Assembly (NCBI GenBank): GCA_015075635.1
Contig: JABTUA010000002.1
Span: forward strand, 1,664,501 to 1,728,500
DNA: 64,000 nt
Source: Polyangiaceae bacterium
GTDB taxonomy: Bacteria > Myxococcota_A > Polyangia > Polyangiales > Polyangiaceae
Direction of reading: 5' to 3'
Below are positions 17,669 to 29,539 of the stretch, piece after piece (the first letter of the stretch is position 1; the number at the start of each line of letters is the position of its first letter). The position numbers were made by a program, and so were the translations under genes. The notes beneath the pieces were generated by a model that had not been told where the DNA came from, made no database searches, and saw only the letters and a list, made by a program, of their open reading frames with translations.

Positions 17669-20617
17669 ATGATCCCCGGCTTCGGCAAGCAGAGCATCAC
17701 GATCGGCAGCGCGCCGCATTGCGAGATCCACCTGGGAGGACCGGGCGTCGCGGCGGAGCACGCGCGAATCGTGCACCAGGGCGGCGGACAGCTGGTGTTC
17801 GTCGACGCAGGCACGAGTCAGACCTACGCCAACGGGCAGCCCGTCGCCCCGGGTTCCTCGCATCCCTTCGACTTCCGCACGCAGTTCATGGTCGGGCAGA
17901 CGCCGGTGCCCAACGCGCACCCTGCCCTGACCTTGATGCTGATGCAGAAGGGCGAGCTCCCGGTGACGCCTGGCAAGCTCGTGTTCGGGCGCGAGGCCGC
18001 TCGCGCCAACGTGGTCGTGCAGCACAGCAGCGTGTCGGGCCAGCACGCCACGCTGACCATGAGCCCGCTCGCCATCACCGATCACGGCTCGACCAGCGGC
18101 ACCTGGATCGCCGGCAATCGCCTGGCCGCGAACCAGGCCACGGCCCTCGACCCGAGCGCGCTCGTGGCGCTTGGCCCCGTGCCCCTGCCGGTCACGCTCG
18201 CCATTCAGCTCGCCCAAGCGCTGGGCGGAGGCGCTCCGGCGCAAGCCCCGGCGGCCGCTGCCGGCGCGGCGGCGGGCGCGCCCGCCGCGGCCGGTTCGCG
18301 GCCCAAGCACAAGACGGTGATCGGCCAGGTCGCGATCGGCGGCCCGGGCCAGCCCACCTACAAGACCATCGGCCGCACGCCGGACAACGACATCGTGCTC
18401 CCGCACCCGCAGGTGTCGAGCAAGCACGCGATCTTGCACAAGCTCGGCTCGCAGCTCTTCCTGGAGGACCGCGGCGCGGGCAACGGCACCTACGTGCGCG
18501 GCCAGCGCATCCCGCCCGGCCAGCGCGTGCCGGTGGCGAACGGCGAGAAGGTCTTCATCGGCCCGATGCCGCTGCTCATCCAGGTCGAGGCGGAGGAGGT
18601 CGCCCTCGTCGTCGAGGACCAGGCGAAGTGGGCGGGGCGCCCGCTCTACGAGATCGAGGCTTGGGATCTGGTGATGCAGGTCAACGACCGGGACAACCCC
18701 GGTCAGATGAAGACCTTGCTCGATCACATCAGCTTCAAGGCGCTGCCGGGCGACCTGATCGCGCTGATGGGTCCCTCTGGCGCCGGCAAGACCACGCTGC
18801 TCCTGGCGCTGAACGGCTACCTGCCGCCCACCGGCGGACAGGTGCGCATCAACGGCGAGGATCTCTACGCCATCTACGACGCCCTGCGCGGCAGCATCGG
18901 CTACGTCCCGCAGGACGACATCGTGCACCCGGAGCTCACGGTGTACGAGGCCGTGCGCTACAGCGCCAAGTTCCGCCTGCCCTCGGACTACAGCGAAGAG
19001 GAGATCGACCGGCGGGTCCAGACCACGCTGGCGCAGCTCGGGCTCGAGTCCGTCTCCCACCTTCAGATCGGCAAGCCCGAGAAGAAGATCCTCTCCGGCG
19101 GGCAGCGCAAGCGCGTCAACATCGCGATGGAGCTCGTGACCGACCCGGTCATCATGTTCCTGGACGAGCCGACCTCGGGCCTGGCTGCCGACGACACCAC
19201 GGCGCTGGTGGAGCTGCTCCGCGGCCTGGCGAGCTCCACCGGCAAGACCATCATCTGCACGATTCACCAGCCGGCGAAGGACGAATACGAGAAGTTCAAC
19301 CTCGCGCTCGTCCTCGGGCAGGGCGGCGTCCCCATCTTCTACGGGCCCACCAAGGACGGCTACAAGTTCTTCGGCAGCTTCCTGGAGCGGCAGGGCAAGC
19401 CGAACAACGTCGACAACCCGCGCGACATGTTCGACATGCTGAACCAGCGCGAGCGCCCGATCTGGGACGCCTTGCGCGCGCAGAATCCGTACACGCCGCG
19501 CTTCGTCGCGCGCCAGACCGCCGCCCGGGAGTGGAACGCGGAGTTCTTCAACCCGCAGAACCCGATCTTCCAGAAGATGTTCGCCGGGCAGCGCCAGGTG
19601 GGCGCCGGCAGCCACAACCAAGGTGTGCCGCGCGGGCGTGGCAGGACCGGAGGCCAGTTCTTCCTGCTCTTCTCGCGCTACTTCAAGACCAAGGTGCGCG
19701 ACGTCGGCGGGACGGTGATCATGCTGGCCCAAGCTCCGATCATCGGCGTGCTCCTGGCGCTGGTGTTCGGCGGGCAGAAGGAGGCCATCCCCTACTGGTG
19801 CCTGGGCGCGCTGCAGGAGCTCGGGCGCCGCTCCGGCGGGCTCGGCGCCGGCTCCAACGACCTGCTCTCCGGCATGCAGGTCACCACGGATCACTCCGGG
19901 GCCGCGTTCTTCCTGGTCGTGGCGGCGGTCTGGTTCGGAACCAGCAACGCGGCCCGCGAGATCGTCAGCGAGCGCGCCATCTACATGCGCGAGCGCATGG
20001 TGAACCTGAAGCTCTTCAACTACGTCTTCAGCAAGTTCCTGCTGCTCACCTTCATCTGCATCATCCAGTGCACGGTGCTACTCGGCATCGTGTTCTTCGC
20101 GCTCGGCTTCCACGGCGGCCCCGTCGCCTTCGCCATCGAGCTCGGCACGCTGATCATCACGGCCATGAACAGCGTGGCCATCGGCCTGCTGCTCAGCACC
20201 ATCGTGACCTCCAGCGAAGCGGCCATGGCGCTGACGCCCATCGCCCTGATCCCGCAGGTCGTGCTCGGCGGCATCATGGTGCCGATGACCACCAACTCGC
20301 TGCTCGAGTGGCCGATGTACATCGTCCCGGCGCGCTGGGGCTTCCAGGGCGTAGTGGCCCAGGAGCGCATGGCCATCGCCGAGGATGCGGCCTGGGTCAT
20401 GGACCTGAAGCGTCCGGACACCACGAGCGTGGACAACTTCGTGTTCCAGGGGAAGTTCAAGTGCGCCGAGGCTCAGATCGCCAGCATGGACTTCAACGGC
20501 GCCTGGGGCTTCAAGGACTACGAGCTGATCTGGCTCCCGCCGGCGGTCCTGTCCGCGATGATGCTGGGCGTCTTGATCTGGATCCTGATCGTGCTCAAGC
20601 GACGGGATAGTATTTGA
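17669..20617 (+). CDS. FHA(x3)-ABC exporter (Rv1747/ABCG-like, ATPase fused to permease)
   Basis: 982 residues. Three FHA-like units come first: unit 1 degenerate (GSAPHCEI, no Arg or Ser), unit 2 partly conserved (GREAARAN, SGQHATL, TSGTW), unit 3 complete (GRTPDNDIVL, SSKHA, NGTYVRG). The ABC domain follows with GPSGAGKT (about 368), LSGGQRKRV and IMFLDEPTSGL, then an ABC2-type membrane domain of about six helices. This is the plan of mycobacterial Rv1747, whose export is tuned by a Ser/Thr kinase through FHA binding. A TTG at 17633 would add 12 residues; ATG is preferred because it starts the first FHA strand. Confidence 0.9.
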   Translation: MIPGFGKQSITIGSAPHCEIHLGGPGVAAEHARIVHQGGGQLVFVDAGTSQTYANGQPVAPGSSHPFDFRTQFMVGQTPVPNAHPALTLMLMQKGELPVTPGKLVFGREAARANVVVQHSSVSGQHATLTMSPLAITDHGSTSGTWIAGNRLAANQATALDPSALVALGPVPLPVTLAIQLAQALGGGAPAQAPAAAAGAAAGAPAAAGSRPKHKTVIGQVAIGGPGQPTYKTIGRTPDNDIVLPHPQVSSKHAILHKLGSQLFLEDRGAGNGTYVRGQRIPPGQRVPVANGEKVFIGPMPLLIQVEAEEVALVVEDQAKWAGRPLYEIEAWDLVMQVNDRDNPGQMKTLLDHISFKALPGDLIALMGPSGAGKTTLLLALNGYLPPTGGQVRINGEDLYAIYDALRGSIGYVPQDDIVHPELTVYEAVRYSAKFRLPSDYSEEEIDRRVQTTLAQLGLESVSHLQIGKPEKKILSGGQRKRVNIAMELVTDPVIMFLDEPTSGLAADDTTALVELLRGLASSTGKTIICTIHQPAKDEYEKFNLALVLGQGGVPIFYGPTKDGYKFFGSFLERQGKPNNVDNPRDMFDMLNQRERPIWDALRAQNPYTPRFVARQTAAREWNAEFFNPQNPIFQKMFAGQRQVGAGSHNQGVPRGRGRTGGQFFLLFSRYFKTKVRDVGGTVIMLAQAPIIGVLLALVFGGQKEAIPYWCLGALQELGRRSGGLGAGSNDLLSGMQVTTDHSGAAFFLVVAAVWFGTSNAAREIVSERAIYMRERMVNLKLFNYVFSKFLLLTFICIIQCTVLLGIVFFALGFHGGPVAFAIELGTLIITAMNSVAIGLLLSTIVTSSEAAMALTPIALIPQVVLGGIMVPMTTNSLLEWPMYIVPARWGFQGVVAQERMAIAEDAAWVMDLKRPDTTSVDNFVFQGKFKCAEAQIASMDFNGAWGFKDYELIWLPPAVLSAMMLGVLIWILIVLKRRDSI

Positions 20618-20627
20618 GGTTTGATCT

Positions 20628-20756
20628 CGCTCCGCGGGCGACCGCAGCGCCCCGCGATCTTTGCCACCTGACGAACAGCCGGCGCCCGGCCTCGCCGGGC
20701 ATTCTCTCTCTCCTCTCTTTGGCTGATCGTGATCTGATCTCGGCAAGACTGGTGAG
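20628..20756. repeat. dispersed repeat, diverged copy A
   Basis: Starting just after the ABC exporter stop, this segment aligns with 55613-55743 inside the MITE-like element: both carry CTCCGC-x-GGCG, a GCGCC/CGCGA block, GCCGGCGCC, then TTGGC-x-GATCG-x-GATCTGATC and AGACTG. In the last 35 bases 28 are identical. Copy A lacks the terminal inverted repeats of copy B and is followed by a tandem array. Confidence 0.6.
20684..20720 (+). terminator. terminator-like hairpin after the FHA-ABC gene
   Basis: GCCCGGC (20684-20690), loop CTC, GCCGGGC (20694-20700), followed by a 20-base tract with only one purine. It is placed 66 bases after the exporter stop and could end the four-gene transcript. It is also part of the dispersed repeat. 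Confidence 0.5.
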
Positions 20757-20763
20757 CTCATGG

Positions 20764-21080
20764 CAGAGCTCGGCCTCCGGCCTCGCGGCTCGCTGCCAAG
20801 TGTCCCCCTCCGGCCTCGCGGCTCTGCCAGGTGTCCCCCTCCGGCCTCGCGGCTCGCTGCCAGGTGTCCCCCTCCGGCCTCGCGGCTCGCTGCCAGGTGT
20901 CCCCCTCCGGCCTCGCGGCATGCTGACGAGTCGGCCGCACGCCACGCTGACAAGTCGGCCTCGTGGCGTGCTGACGAGTCGGCCGCGCGGCGTACTGACA
21001 AGCCGGCCTCGCGGCTCGCTGCCAGGTGTCCCCCTCCGGCCGCGCGGCTCGCTGCCAGGTGTCCCCCTCCGGCCGCGCGG
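20764..21080. repeat. two-unit tandem array (33-bp and 24-bp units)
   Basis: After a partial unit, 33-bp units run at 20789-20821, 20822-20852 (31 bp, two bases lost), 20853-20885 and 20886-20918. Four 24-bp units follow at 20919-20942, 20943-20966, 20967-20990 and 20991-21014. Two more 33-bp units lie at 21015-21047 and 21048-21080. Both units begin C-x-x-GCTG and end GGCC-x-CGCGG; they differ in the middle (16 bases with AGGTGTCCCCC against 7 bases with AGTC). The 31-bp unit breaks the frame, which argues against coding. The remaining bases 21081-21190 show no further structure. Confidence 0.85.
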
Positions 21081-21190
21081 CTCTTCTTTCGTGGCGGTGG
21101 TGGCGCCGTGGCGTTCGTGGCGCAAGTTCTCCTGCGCTCTCGCGTCCGCATGCGAAAGGAGGTGCCCGCCGGCGTGCTAAGCTGGCGTCC

Positions 21191-21754
21191 ATGCGCTTCT
21201 GGGTGATCTCGGTCTTCGGCGCCCTCGCCGTGTGCGCGGCCTGCGGCGGCCGGAGCGACGACTCGGGTGGGACCGGCGGCACCGGCGGCGTCCCCGGCCT
21301 CACCGCTTGCAGCAAGAACGCCGACTGCATCGTGATCCCGAAGAGCTGTTGCGGCAGCTGCAGCGGCGCGACCCGCGGCGACGCCCTGGCGGTCAATCAG
21401 GCCAAGGCGGGCGAGTACCGGAACGGCGTCTGCGAAGGCAAAGGCTGCCCTGCTTGCTACATGCCGACGGATCCGACGTTGGTCGCGACCTGCAGCTCCG
21501 GTAGCTGCGAGCTGGTCGATCTGCTCGAGCACGCCTCGACCGCCTGCGCGGACGTGGCGGAGTGTCGCGTGCGCACCACCGCGTGCTGCGAGTGCGGCGG
21601 CCCGACGGACGACGAGCACCTGATCGCCGTCTCGGCGGAGTCGCAGTTCTCGGCGCTGGTCTGCGACGACCAAGCCTGCCCCGAGTGCGCGCCGCAGTAT
21701 CCGGACAAGACGCTGGCGTGCCAGGGCGGGCACTGCGTGATCCAGAAACAGTGA
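21191..21754 (+). CDS. Cys-rich lipoprotein
   Basis: 187 residues. The signal peptide ends LAVCAAC, followed by a short GGTGGTGG linker. The mature part has 20 or more cysteines in two similar halves, each with a KSCCGSC/TACCECGG-like double-Cys turn and a terminal CSSGSCELV or CQGGHCVIQ block, so an internal duplication is likely. A disulfide-bonded extracellular domain is inferred; no function was recognised. The tandem array ends about 110 bases upstream. Confidence 0.75.
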   Translation: MRFWVISVFGALAVCAACGGRSDDSGGTGGTGGVPGLTACSKNADCIVIPKSCCGSCSGATRGDALAVNQAKAGEYRNGVCEGKGCPACYMPTDPTLVATCSSGSCELVDLLEHASTACADVAECRVRTTACCECGGPTDDEHLIAVSAESQFSALVCDDQACPECAPQYPDKTLACQGGHCVIQKQ

Positions 21755-21769
21755 CGGTACACTCCCGAG

Positions 21770-23053
21770 CTACCGCACCTTGACCTTCACCCCGTCGTGG
21801 ATCCGGTCACTCGGGTGCAGCACCACCCGCGCTCCGGGCGCGAGGCCCTCGGTGATCTCGACTCGGCGCTGCGTGCGCAGGCCGATCTGCACCGGCGCCA
21901 GGCGCGCCAGCTCGCCCTCCACATGGAACACCGCCCAGCCCGAGTCGCGGCGGAATACGGCGCTCGCAGGGACCTGGAGCGCGTCGGGCTTCTGGTGCGT
22001 GACGATCTCCGCCTTCACCCGGTAGCCGTCGCCGAGCTTCGCCCAAGGCTCCGTCGGCCCCTTCGGATCGAGGACCACGTTCACGCGCTGCTCCTCCACG
22101 CCCAGCGCCGAGAGCCGCGTGAAGGCCGAGGGCTCGATGATGCGCACGCTGGCCGCTAGCGGGGCCCCTCCCCACTCGGAGAGCGCCGCCTCGGCTCCGG
22201 GCCGCACGTTCACCGCGTCGCTCGTCAAGACGTCCACGACGATCTCGAGGGCCGCCGGATCGCCGAGCTCCACCAGCGGCGTGCCGGCTTGCACCGCGCC
22301 CTCGTTCTTGTGCAGCACCTTGAGCACCCGCCCTGCCACCGGCGACGACACCAAGAGCTGCTCTTCCGCGCCGGGCTTCTGCTTCTTGCCCAGCCGACCG
22401 AGCGCCGCCCGCGCCACCTCGACCTCGTAGTCCGCGACCTTCGCGCCGAACCTGGCGGACTCGAGATCAGCCTTTGCGGTGCGCTCGGACAGCTCGGCCT
22501 GATCGACGCTCTCGCGGGGCGTGACGCCTTTGTCGGCGAGCGTGCGCTGGCGCTCGACCTCCTTGGCGACGAAGTCCTTGTTGGCCGCCGCGCGCTCGAC
22601 GTGGGACTTCGCCTGCCGCTGCGCGGCCAAGGCGGCGGCCACCCGCGCCTCGGCGCTCGTCTTGCTGCGCTCGTCGAGCAGCGCCGGCTGGAGCGGGACG
22701 ATTCGGGCCAGGACGTCGCCCTGCTTCACGCTGTCGCCCGGGTCGTGCTCGATGCGCCCCAGGCTCCCGGTCAGCGGCGCCGACACCACGTAGCGGTCCT
22801 TGACCCGCGTCATGCCGTCTTCGTCCACCGTCACGCGGATCGCGCTCCGCTCGGCCACCGCCACGTCCACCAGCGCCGGCTTGGGCAGCATGGCCACGAC
22901 GAGCAGCGCCCCGAGGCCCAGCGCGAGCGCCAAGAGGAAGGCGCGCTTGATCCAGCGCTCCAGCGAGCGCCGCCCCTTCTTCTTGGAGCTCCCCGGCGCC
23001 GGACTCGTCGTCGGCGCGTCGGTCGGTGTGGTGGACTTGGTGGGCTCGGCCAT
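21770..23053 (-). CDS. HlyD/RND-type periplasmic adaptor of an ABC efflux system
   Basis: 427 residues. A cytoplasmic Lys/Arg-rich start, one membrane helix (about 37-57), then the split lipoyl-like halves VSAPLTGSLGRIEHDPGDSV and VSSPVAGRVLKVLHKNEGAV, separated by an Ala/Lys/Glu-rich coiled coil of about 110 residues. Beta-barrel and membrane-proximal domains follow. It is the last gene of a minus-strand operon after the ABC ATPase and FtsX-type permease, starting two bases after the permease stop. This is the architecture of MacA/DevB-like adaptors linking an ABC pump to an outer-membrane duct, which is not encoded here. Confidence 0.88.
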   Translation of the reverse strand: MAEPTKSTTPTDAPTTSPAPGSSKKKGRRSLERWIKRAFLLALALGLGALLVVAMLPKPALVDVAVAERSAIRVTVDEDGMTRVKDRYVVSAPLTGSLGRIEHDPGDSVKQGDVLARIVPLQPALLDERSKTSAEARVAAALAAQRQAKSHVERAAANKDFVAKEVERQRTLADKGVTPRESVDQAELSERTAKADLESARFGAKVADYEVEVARAALGRLGKKQKPGAEEQLLVSSPVAGRVLKVLHKNEGAVQAGTPLVELGDPAALEIVVDVLTSDAVNVRPGAEAALSEWGGAPLAASVRIIEPSAFTRLSALGVEEQRVNVVLDPKGPTEPWAKLGDGYRVKAEIVTHQKPDALQVPASAVFRRDSGWAVFHVEGELARLAPVQIGLRTQRRVEITEGLAPGARVVLHPSDRIHDGVKVKVR

Positions 23054-23055
23054 GA

Positions 23056-25415
23056 TCACTCTCGCGTTTTCAGCACTCCGATGAGATCCAGCTTGTCCAG
23101 GCGGCGCCGCACCAGGAGCGCCGAGACCGCGGCGGCGGTCAGCGCCACGAGCAGGGCGATGGCGTAGCTCCGCGGCGTAATCACGATGGGCATGCGCCAC
23201 TGCTCCGGATCGATGGTCGAAGCCAGGCCGTTGACCAGCCAGTCGCCGAACACCAGACCCAAGGGCAGCGCGAGGAGCACCTGAAGCGCCATCTCGCCCA
23301 GCAAGATCCCGGAGATCTCACCGCGCGTGAAACCCAGGACCCGGAGGCTCGCCAGATCGCGCGCCCGGAGCGAGAGCGCGACACGCGCGTTGTTGTAGAC
23401 GACTCCCACGGTGATGGTGGCCGCGAACAGCATGATGATCACCGCCATGGTCGTGATCATGTTGGCGCTCTGGCTCTCGAAGCGCGCCACGAGATCGGCG
23501 CGACGCGTGACGCTGGCGACGAACGGCATGTCCTTCAGGCGTGCGTCGAGGGTCTCGGACTCGGCGGGATCGACCCTGAGCAGGGCCAGGTTGACCTTGG
23601 GGGTCTCGCCCATGAAGCGCGCCAGCGCCGGCGCCGTCATGTGGCCTTGCAGCCCCATGGCCTCGTCCACGGTCCCGCTGACCACCAGGCTCTTCGTGCC
23701 GCGCTGCCCCTCGTGGACGTCCACCTCCACGCGATCGCCGACCCGTACCCGGAGGATGTCCGCGAGCACGTCGGTGAGGACCACGCCGTCGGGCGGGAGC
23801 GGCGAGAGCCGGGCGTAGCGGTCGCGCAGTTGCCGCAGCTCGCCCTGGGCCGGATAGCCCAGGAGCACGCCGTCGCGATGGGCGTGCCCCGAACGGAAGC
23901 GCACCGGGACCGCGCGCAGCCCCTCCGCCGCGAGCACGCCTGGCGTGTGCTCGAGGCCCGAAAGCGCCTCCTCCGGTCTCGCCTCGATGAACGCGACCGT
24001 CACGTCCTCGCGCATGGCCTCGTGGAACTGCGTGTGCACCAGATCCCGAACGGCGTCGTAGTACCAGCCGCCGATCACCATCAGCCCGATCGAGACCGCG
24101 ATGGCCAGCGACGAGAACACCGTTCGCAGCGGCCGGCGCTGGAGCTCGCGCACCATCATGTGGAGAGATGGCCCGACGGCGCGGGCCAGACCGAGGAGAT
24201 CCACGATGGAGCGCTGGTAGCGGGCCGGCGCCGGCGGCCGCATCGCCTCGGCGGGTGGCAGCGCGACGACGCTCCGGACCGCGCTGAAGGCCCCGAGCAA
24301 GGCCGTCGCGAAGCTCACCAGCACGGCGCCGGCCGCGCTCTTGGCGTCGAAGCTGAAGACCAGGTTGGGGAACTTGAAGTACTCCAGATAGAGGTCGATC
24401 ATCACTCCGCCGAAGTAGAAGCCCACGCCGATGCCGATGCCGGCGCCCAGCACCAGGATGACCAGCACCAGCTCGAAGAAGTGCAGGCCCACCTCGAGAT
24501 CCGAGTAGCCGACGGCCTTGAGGGTCGCGATCTCCGGGCGCTGCAGGTGCACCAGGCGGGAGAGCACCACGTTGACCAGGAGCGACGCCACGAGCAGGAA
24601 GATGACCGGCAAGAAGGTCGAGAAGCTCTCGAGCTGCGCCAGCTCCCCGTCGATGGCCCGGTTCGACGGCTGCTTGTCGACGCCGTACGCCCCAGTCCCG
24701 CCGTAGGGCTCGAGCATCCGGTCCAGCGCGTCGATCACCGCCCGCTCGCTGGCGCCGGGCTGAAGCGCCAGCGACACCGTGTTGAACGCCCCTTCCATCT
24801 CGAAGGTGGCGCTGAGGGCGTCCTCGTTCATCCACATCACGGCGAAGCGCTCCGGATCCGGCGAGATGTCCCCAGCTGCGATCGCGAAGACGTACTCCGG
24901 GCTCATCACCACGCCGGCGACCCGCACGTCGCGCTTCTTGCCGTTGAGCACGACCGGCAGGCGGTCGCCAGGCATCACCTTGCGAGCGGTGGCGAAGGAC
25001 TCGAGCAGGAGCACCTCGTCGCTGCGCCCGGGCCAGAGCCAGCGCCCGCTCCGGAGGTGCAGCCGGTTCAGGGTCTCGAGCTCCTCCGAACGGGCCGACA
25101 CCACCAGCGCGCGCATCGGCTCCGGCACGTCCGGCAGCGGCATCATCGCCGGCTTCGCCACCCGCCCCTCGGCGCGAGACACCCCGGGGAGCCGCTCGAT
25201 GCTGGAGACGAGCGAGAGCGGTGCGCGCTCGAGCCGCGCAAACACGTCCGCGAAGCGCTGTCGCTCGTAATACGCGGCGCGGGCGTCCTGGATCGAGGTG
25301 TAGGTGCCGCGCAAGGTGACGAAGGCGGCGATCCCCGCCGCCACCACCAGCGCGATGGTCAGCATCTGGCCCTTCAGACGCAACAGATCGCGCCAGAGCT
25401 TCCGGTCCAAGGCCT

Positions 25416-25422
<7 letters not shown>
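23056..25422 (-). CDS. ABC transporter permease, two FtsX/MacB-type modules
   Basis: 788 residues. An N-terminal helix (about 15-38) precedes a periplasmic domain, then three helices (about 270-390); the pattern repeats in the second half with a helix at about 430-455, another periplasmic domain and three C-terminal helices. This duplicated FtsX arrangement is found in large lipoprotein and efflux permeases. The start ATG overlaps the ATPase stop by seven bases, showing tight coupling. Substrates of the family range from lipoproteins to antibiotics and glycolipids; none can be chosen here. Confidence 0.88.
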
Positions 25423-26135
<713 letters not shown>

Positions 26136-26254
26136 ACGACAGGTCGTGCAGCGTTCGTGCCGTCCGACCCGCGGTGGATTCGGGACCTCCTCGGGCGATT
26201 TCGCGCAGGCGGAGCACCCAGCCGCGGTGCAGCCGAAAATCCTGCGCCCTGTGC

Positions 26255-26671
26255 TCAGCGCCCGCGCAGGCTCTTCACGCGCGCCGGACGCGGCCGGGGG
26301 GGCGAGAGCGCGTCCGGCTCCACCAGCACGAACGGGTACGTGATCCGGTACTCCTCCGGCGTGCCGTCCTGCAGCGAGCTGAGCTCGGGGTAAGCCGGTG
26401 CCGCGAACGCCCGGGCCAGGCAATCCCGGGCCGGCTCGGACAGAAGCCCGGGACCTCCCACCACGGTCACCTCCCGAGCGCGGCCGGCGAGCAGGGTCAG
26501 CTTCACCTGGTACCGGCCGCCGGACAGGACGTAGCGCGCGCTGCAATCGCGGACGGCCGGCGTGGCCTGGCGGAGCGCCCGGAGGATGGGCTCTCTCGCG
26601 ATGCTGGATGCGCCGGACGGCTCGGTCCAAGAGGCGAAGGTCGCCACGACGAGCAGCGGCAGAGCGCGCAT
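26255..26671 (-). CDS. small exported protein with TonB/AgmX-like C-terminal fold
   Basis: 138 residues. A signal peptide of about 20 residues, then a Cys (RDCSARYVLSGG), a beta strand pair YQVKLTLLAGRAREVTVVGG and a second Cys (ARDCLARAFAAPAYPEL). This order resembles the C-terminal domain of TonB-like and AgmX/GltJ-type myxobacterial proteins, where two Cys flank the domain. The function is unknown. It lies between the ABC operon and the UGA-containing small gene. Confidence 0.65.
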   Translation of the reverse strand: MRALPLLVVATFASWTEPSGASSIAREPILRALRQATPAVRDCSARYVLSGGRYQVKLTLLAGRAREVTVVGGPGLLSEPARDCLARAFAAPAYPELSSLQDGTPEEYRITYPFVLVEPDALSPPRPRPARVKSLRGR

Positions 26672-26710
26672 GGGTGGGGAGACACCGGCGGGGCTCGGGT
26701 AGTTCCGAGC

Positions 26711-26932
26711 TCAGCGTTCGGGCTTCGCTCGGAGCGGAGCCCGCACCAAGAGCACGCCCAGTAGCGCACCGTAGGGCCCGGCGACCGCCGGGTTGCACAG
26801 GATGCTTCAGGTCCCGCCGATGCGCGAATACGAGAAGCCGAGCGCCACGAGCCCGAGGCCGCCTCCGGCGGCGGCGAGCAGCCGCAGTCCGAGGCCGCGC
26901 CAGCTGAGCTTGGCTCGGGTCGTGTCGGGCAT
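26711..26932 (-). CDS. small DUF6132-like membrane protein with in-frame TGA (candidate selenoprotein or nonsense mutant)
   Basis: Read through TGA codon 42 (26809-26807), the gene gives 73 residues: a TM helix (about 15-34), YSRIGGT-[TGA]-SILCNP, then PYGALLGVLLVRAP. DUF6132 proteins have two helices joined by G-T-C-x-I-x-x-N-P-x5-Y-G-A-L-x-G; the TGA falls exactly on that conserved Cys. G/C use at third positions stays high on both sides (37 of 41 before, 26 of 31 after). A SECIS-like hairpin follows the TGA. The ATG lies 15 bases after the glgP stop. The alternative is a simple Cys-to-stop mutation giving a dead gene. Confidence 0.5.
26777..26792 (-). promoter_or_regulatory. bacterial SECIS-like hairpin downstream of the in-frame TGA
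   Basis: On the minus strand CCCGGC-GGUC-GCCGGG forms a 6-bp stem with a GGUC tetraloop. The loop begins 20 nt after the TGA, inside the range accepted for bacterial SECIS elements (about 16-37 nt), and has G in its first positions. The Escherichia coli fdhF element also presents GGUC in its apical loop, 18 nt after its UGA. No bulged U is visible in the stem. Confidence 0.45.
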
Positions 26933-26947
26933 GGCGTCGGCCGGACC

Positions 26948-29416
<2,469 letters not shown>

Positions 29417-29539
29417 TCGCGGCGCTACGCTATCAGACCCACCGGGAGTTGGGGGCCGTCCCGACCGTCGGCGCCCGGCGTGCTAGGGTTTCCCCGGAAC
29501 GCGCGAACCCTGTCCGCGCGTTTCCGGCTCTGACTGCCC

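Noticed and set aside
20764..21080. CRISPR array
   Set aside because: Units are directly adjacent with no unique spacers, and no cas genes are near.
20595..21396. Long ORFs on both strands with 11- and 8-residue repeats across the tandem array
   Set aside because: All frames stay open because most units are multiples of three and GC-rich; the 31-bp unit shifts the frame and no start or family is convincing.
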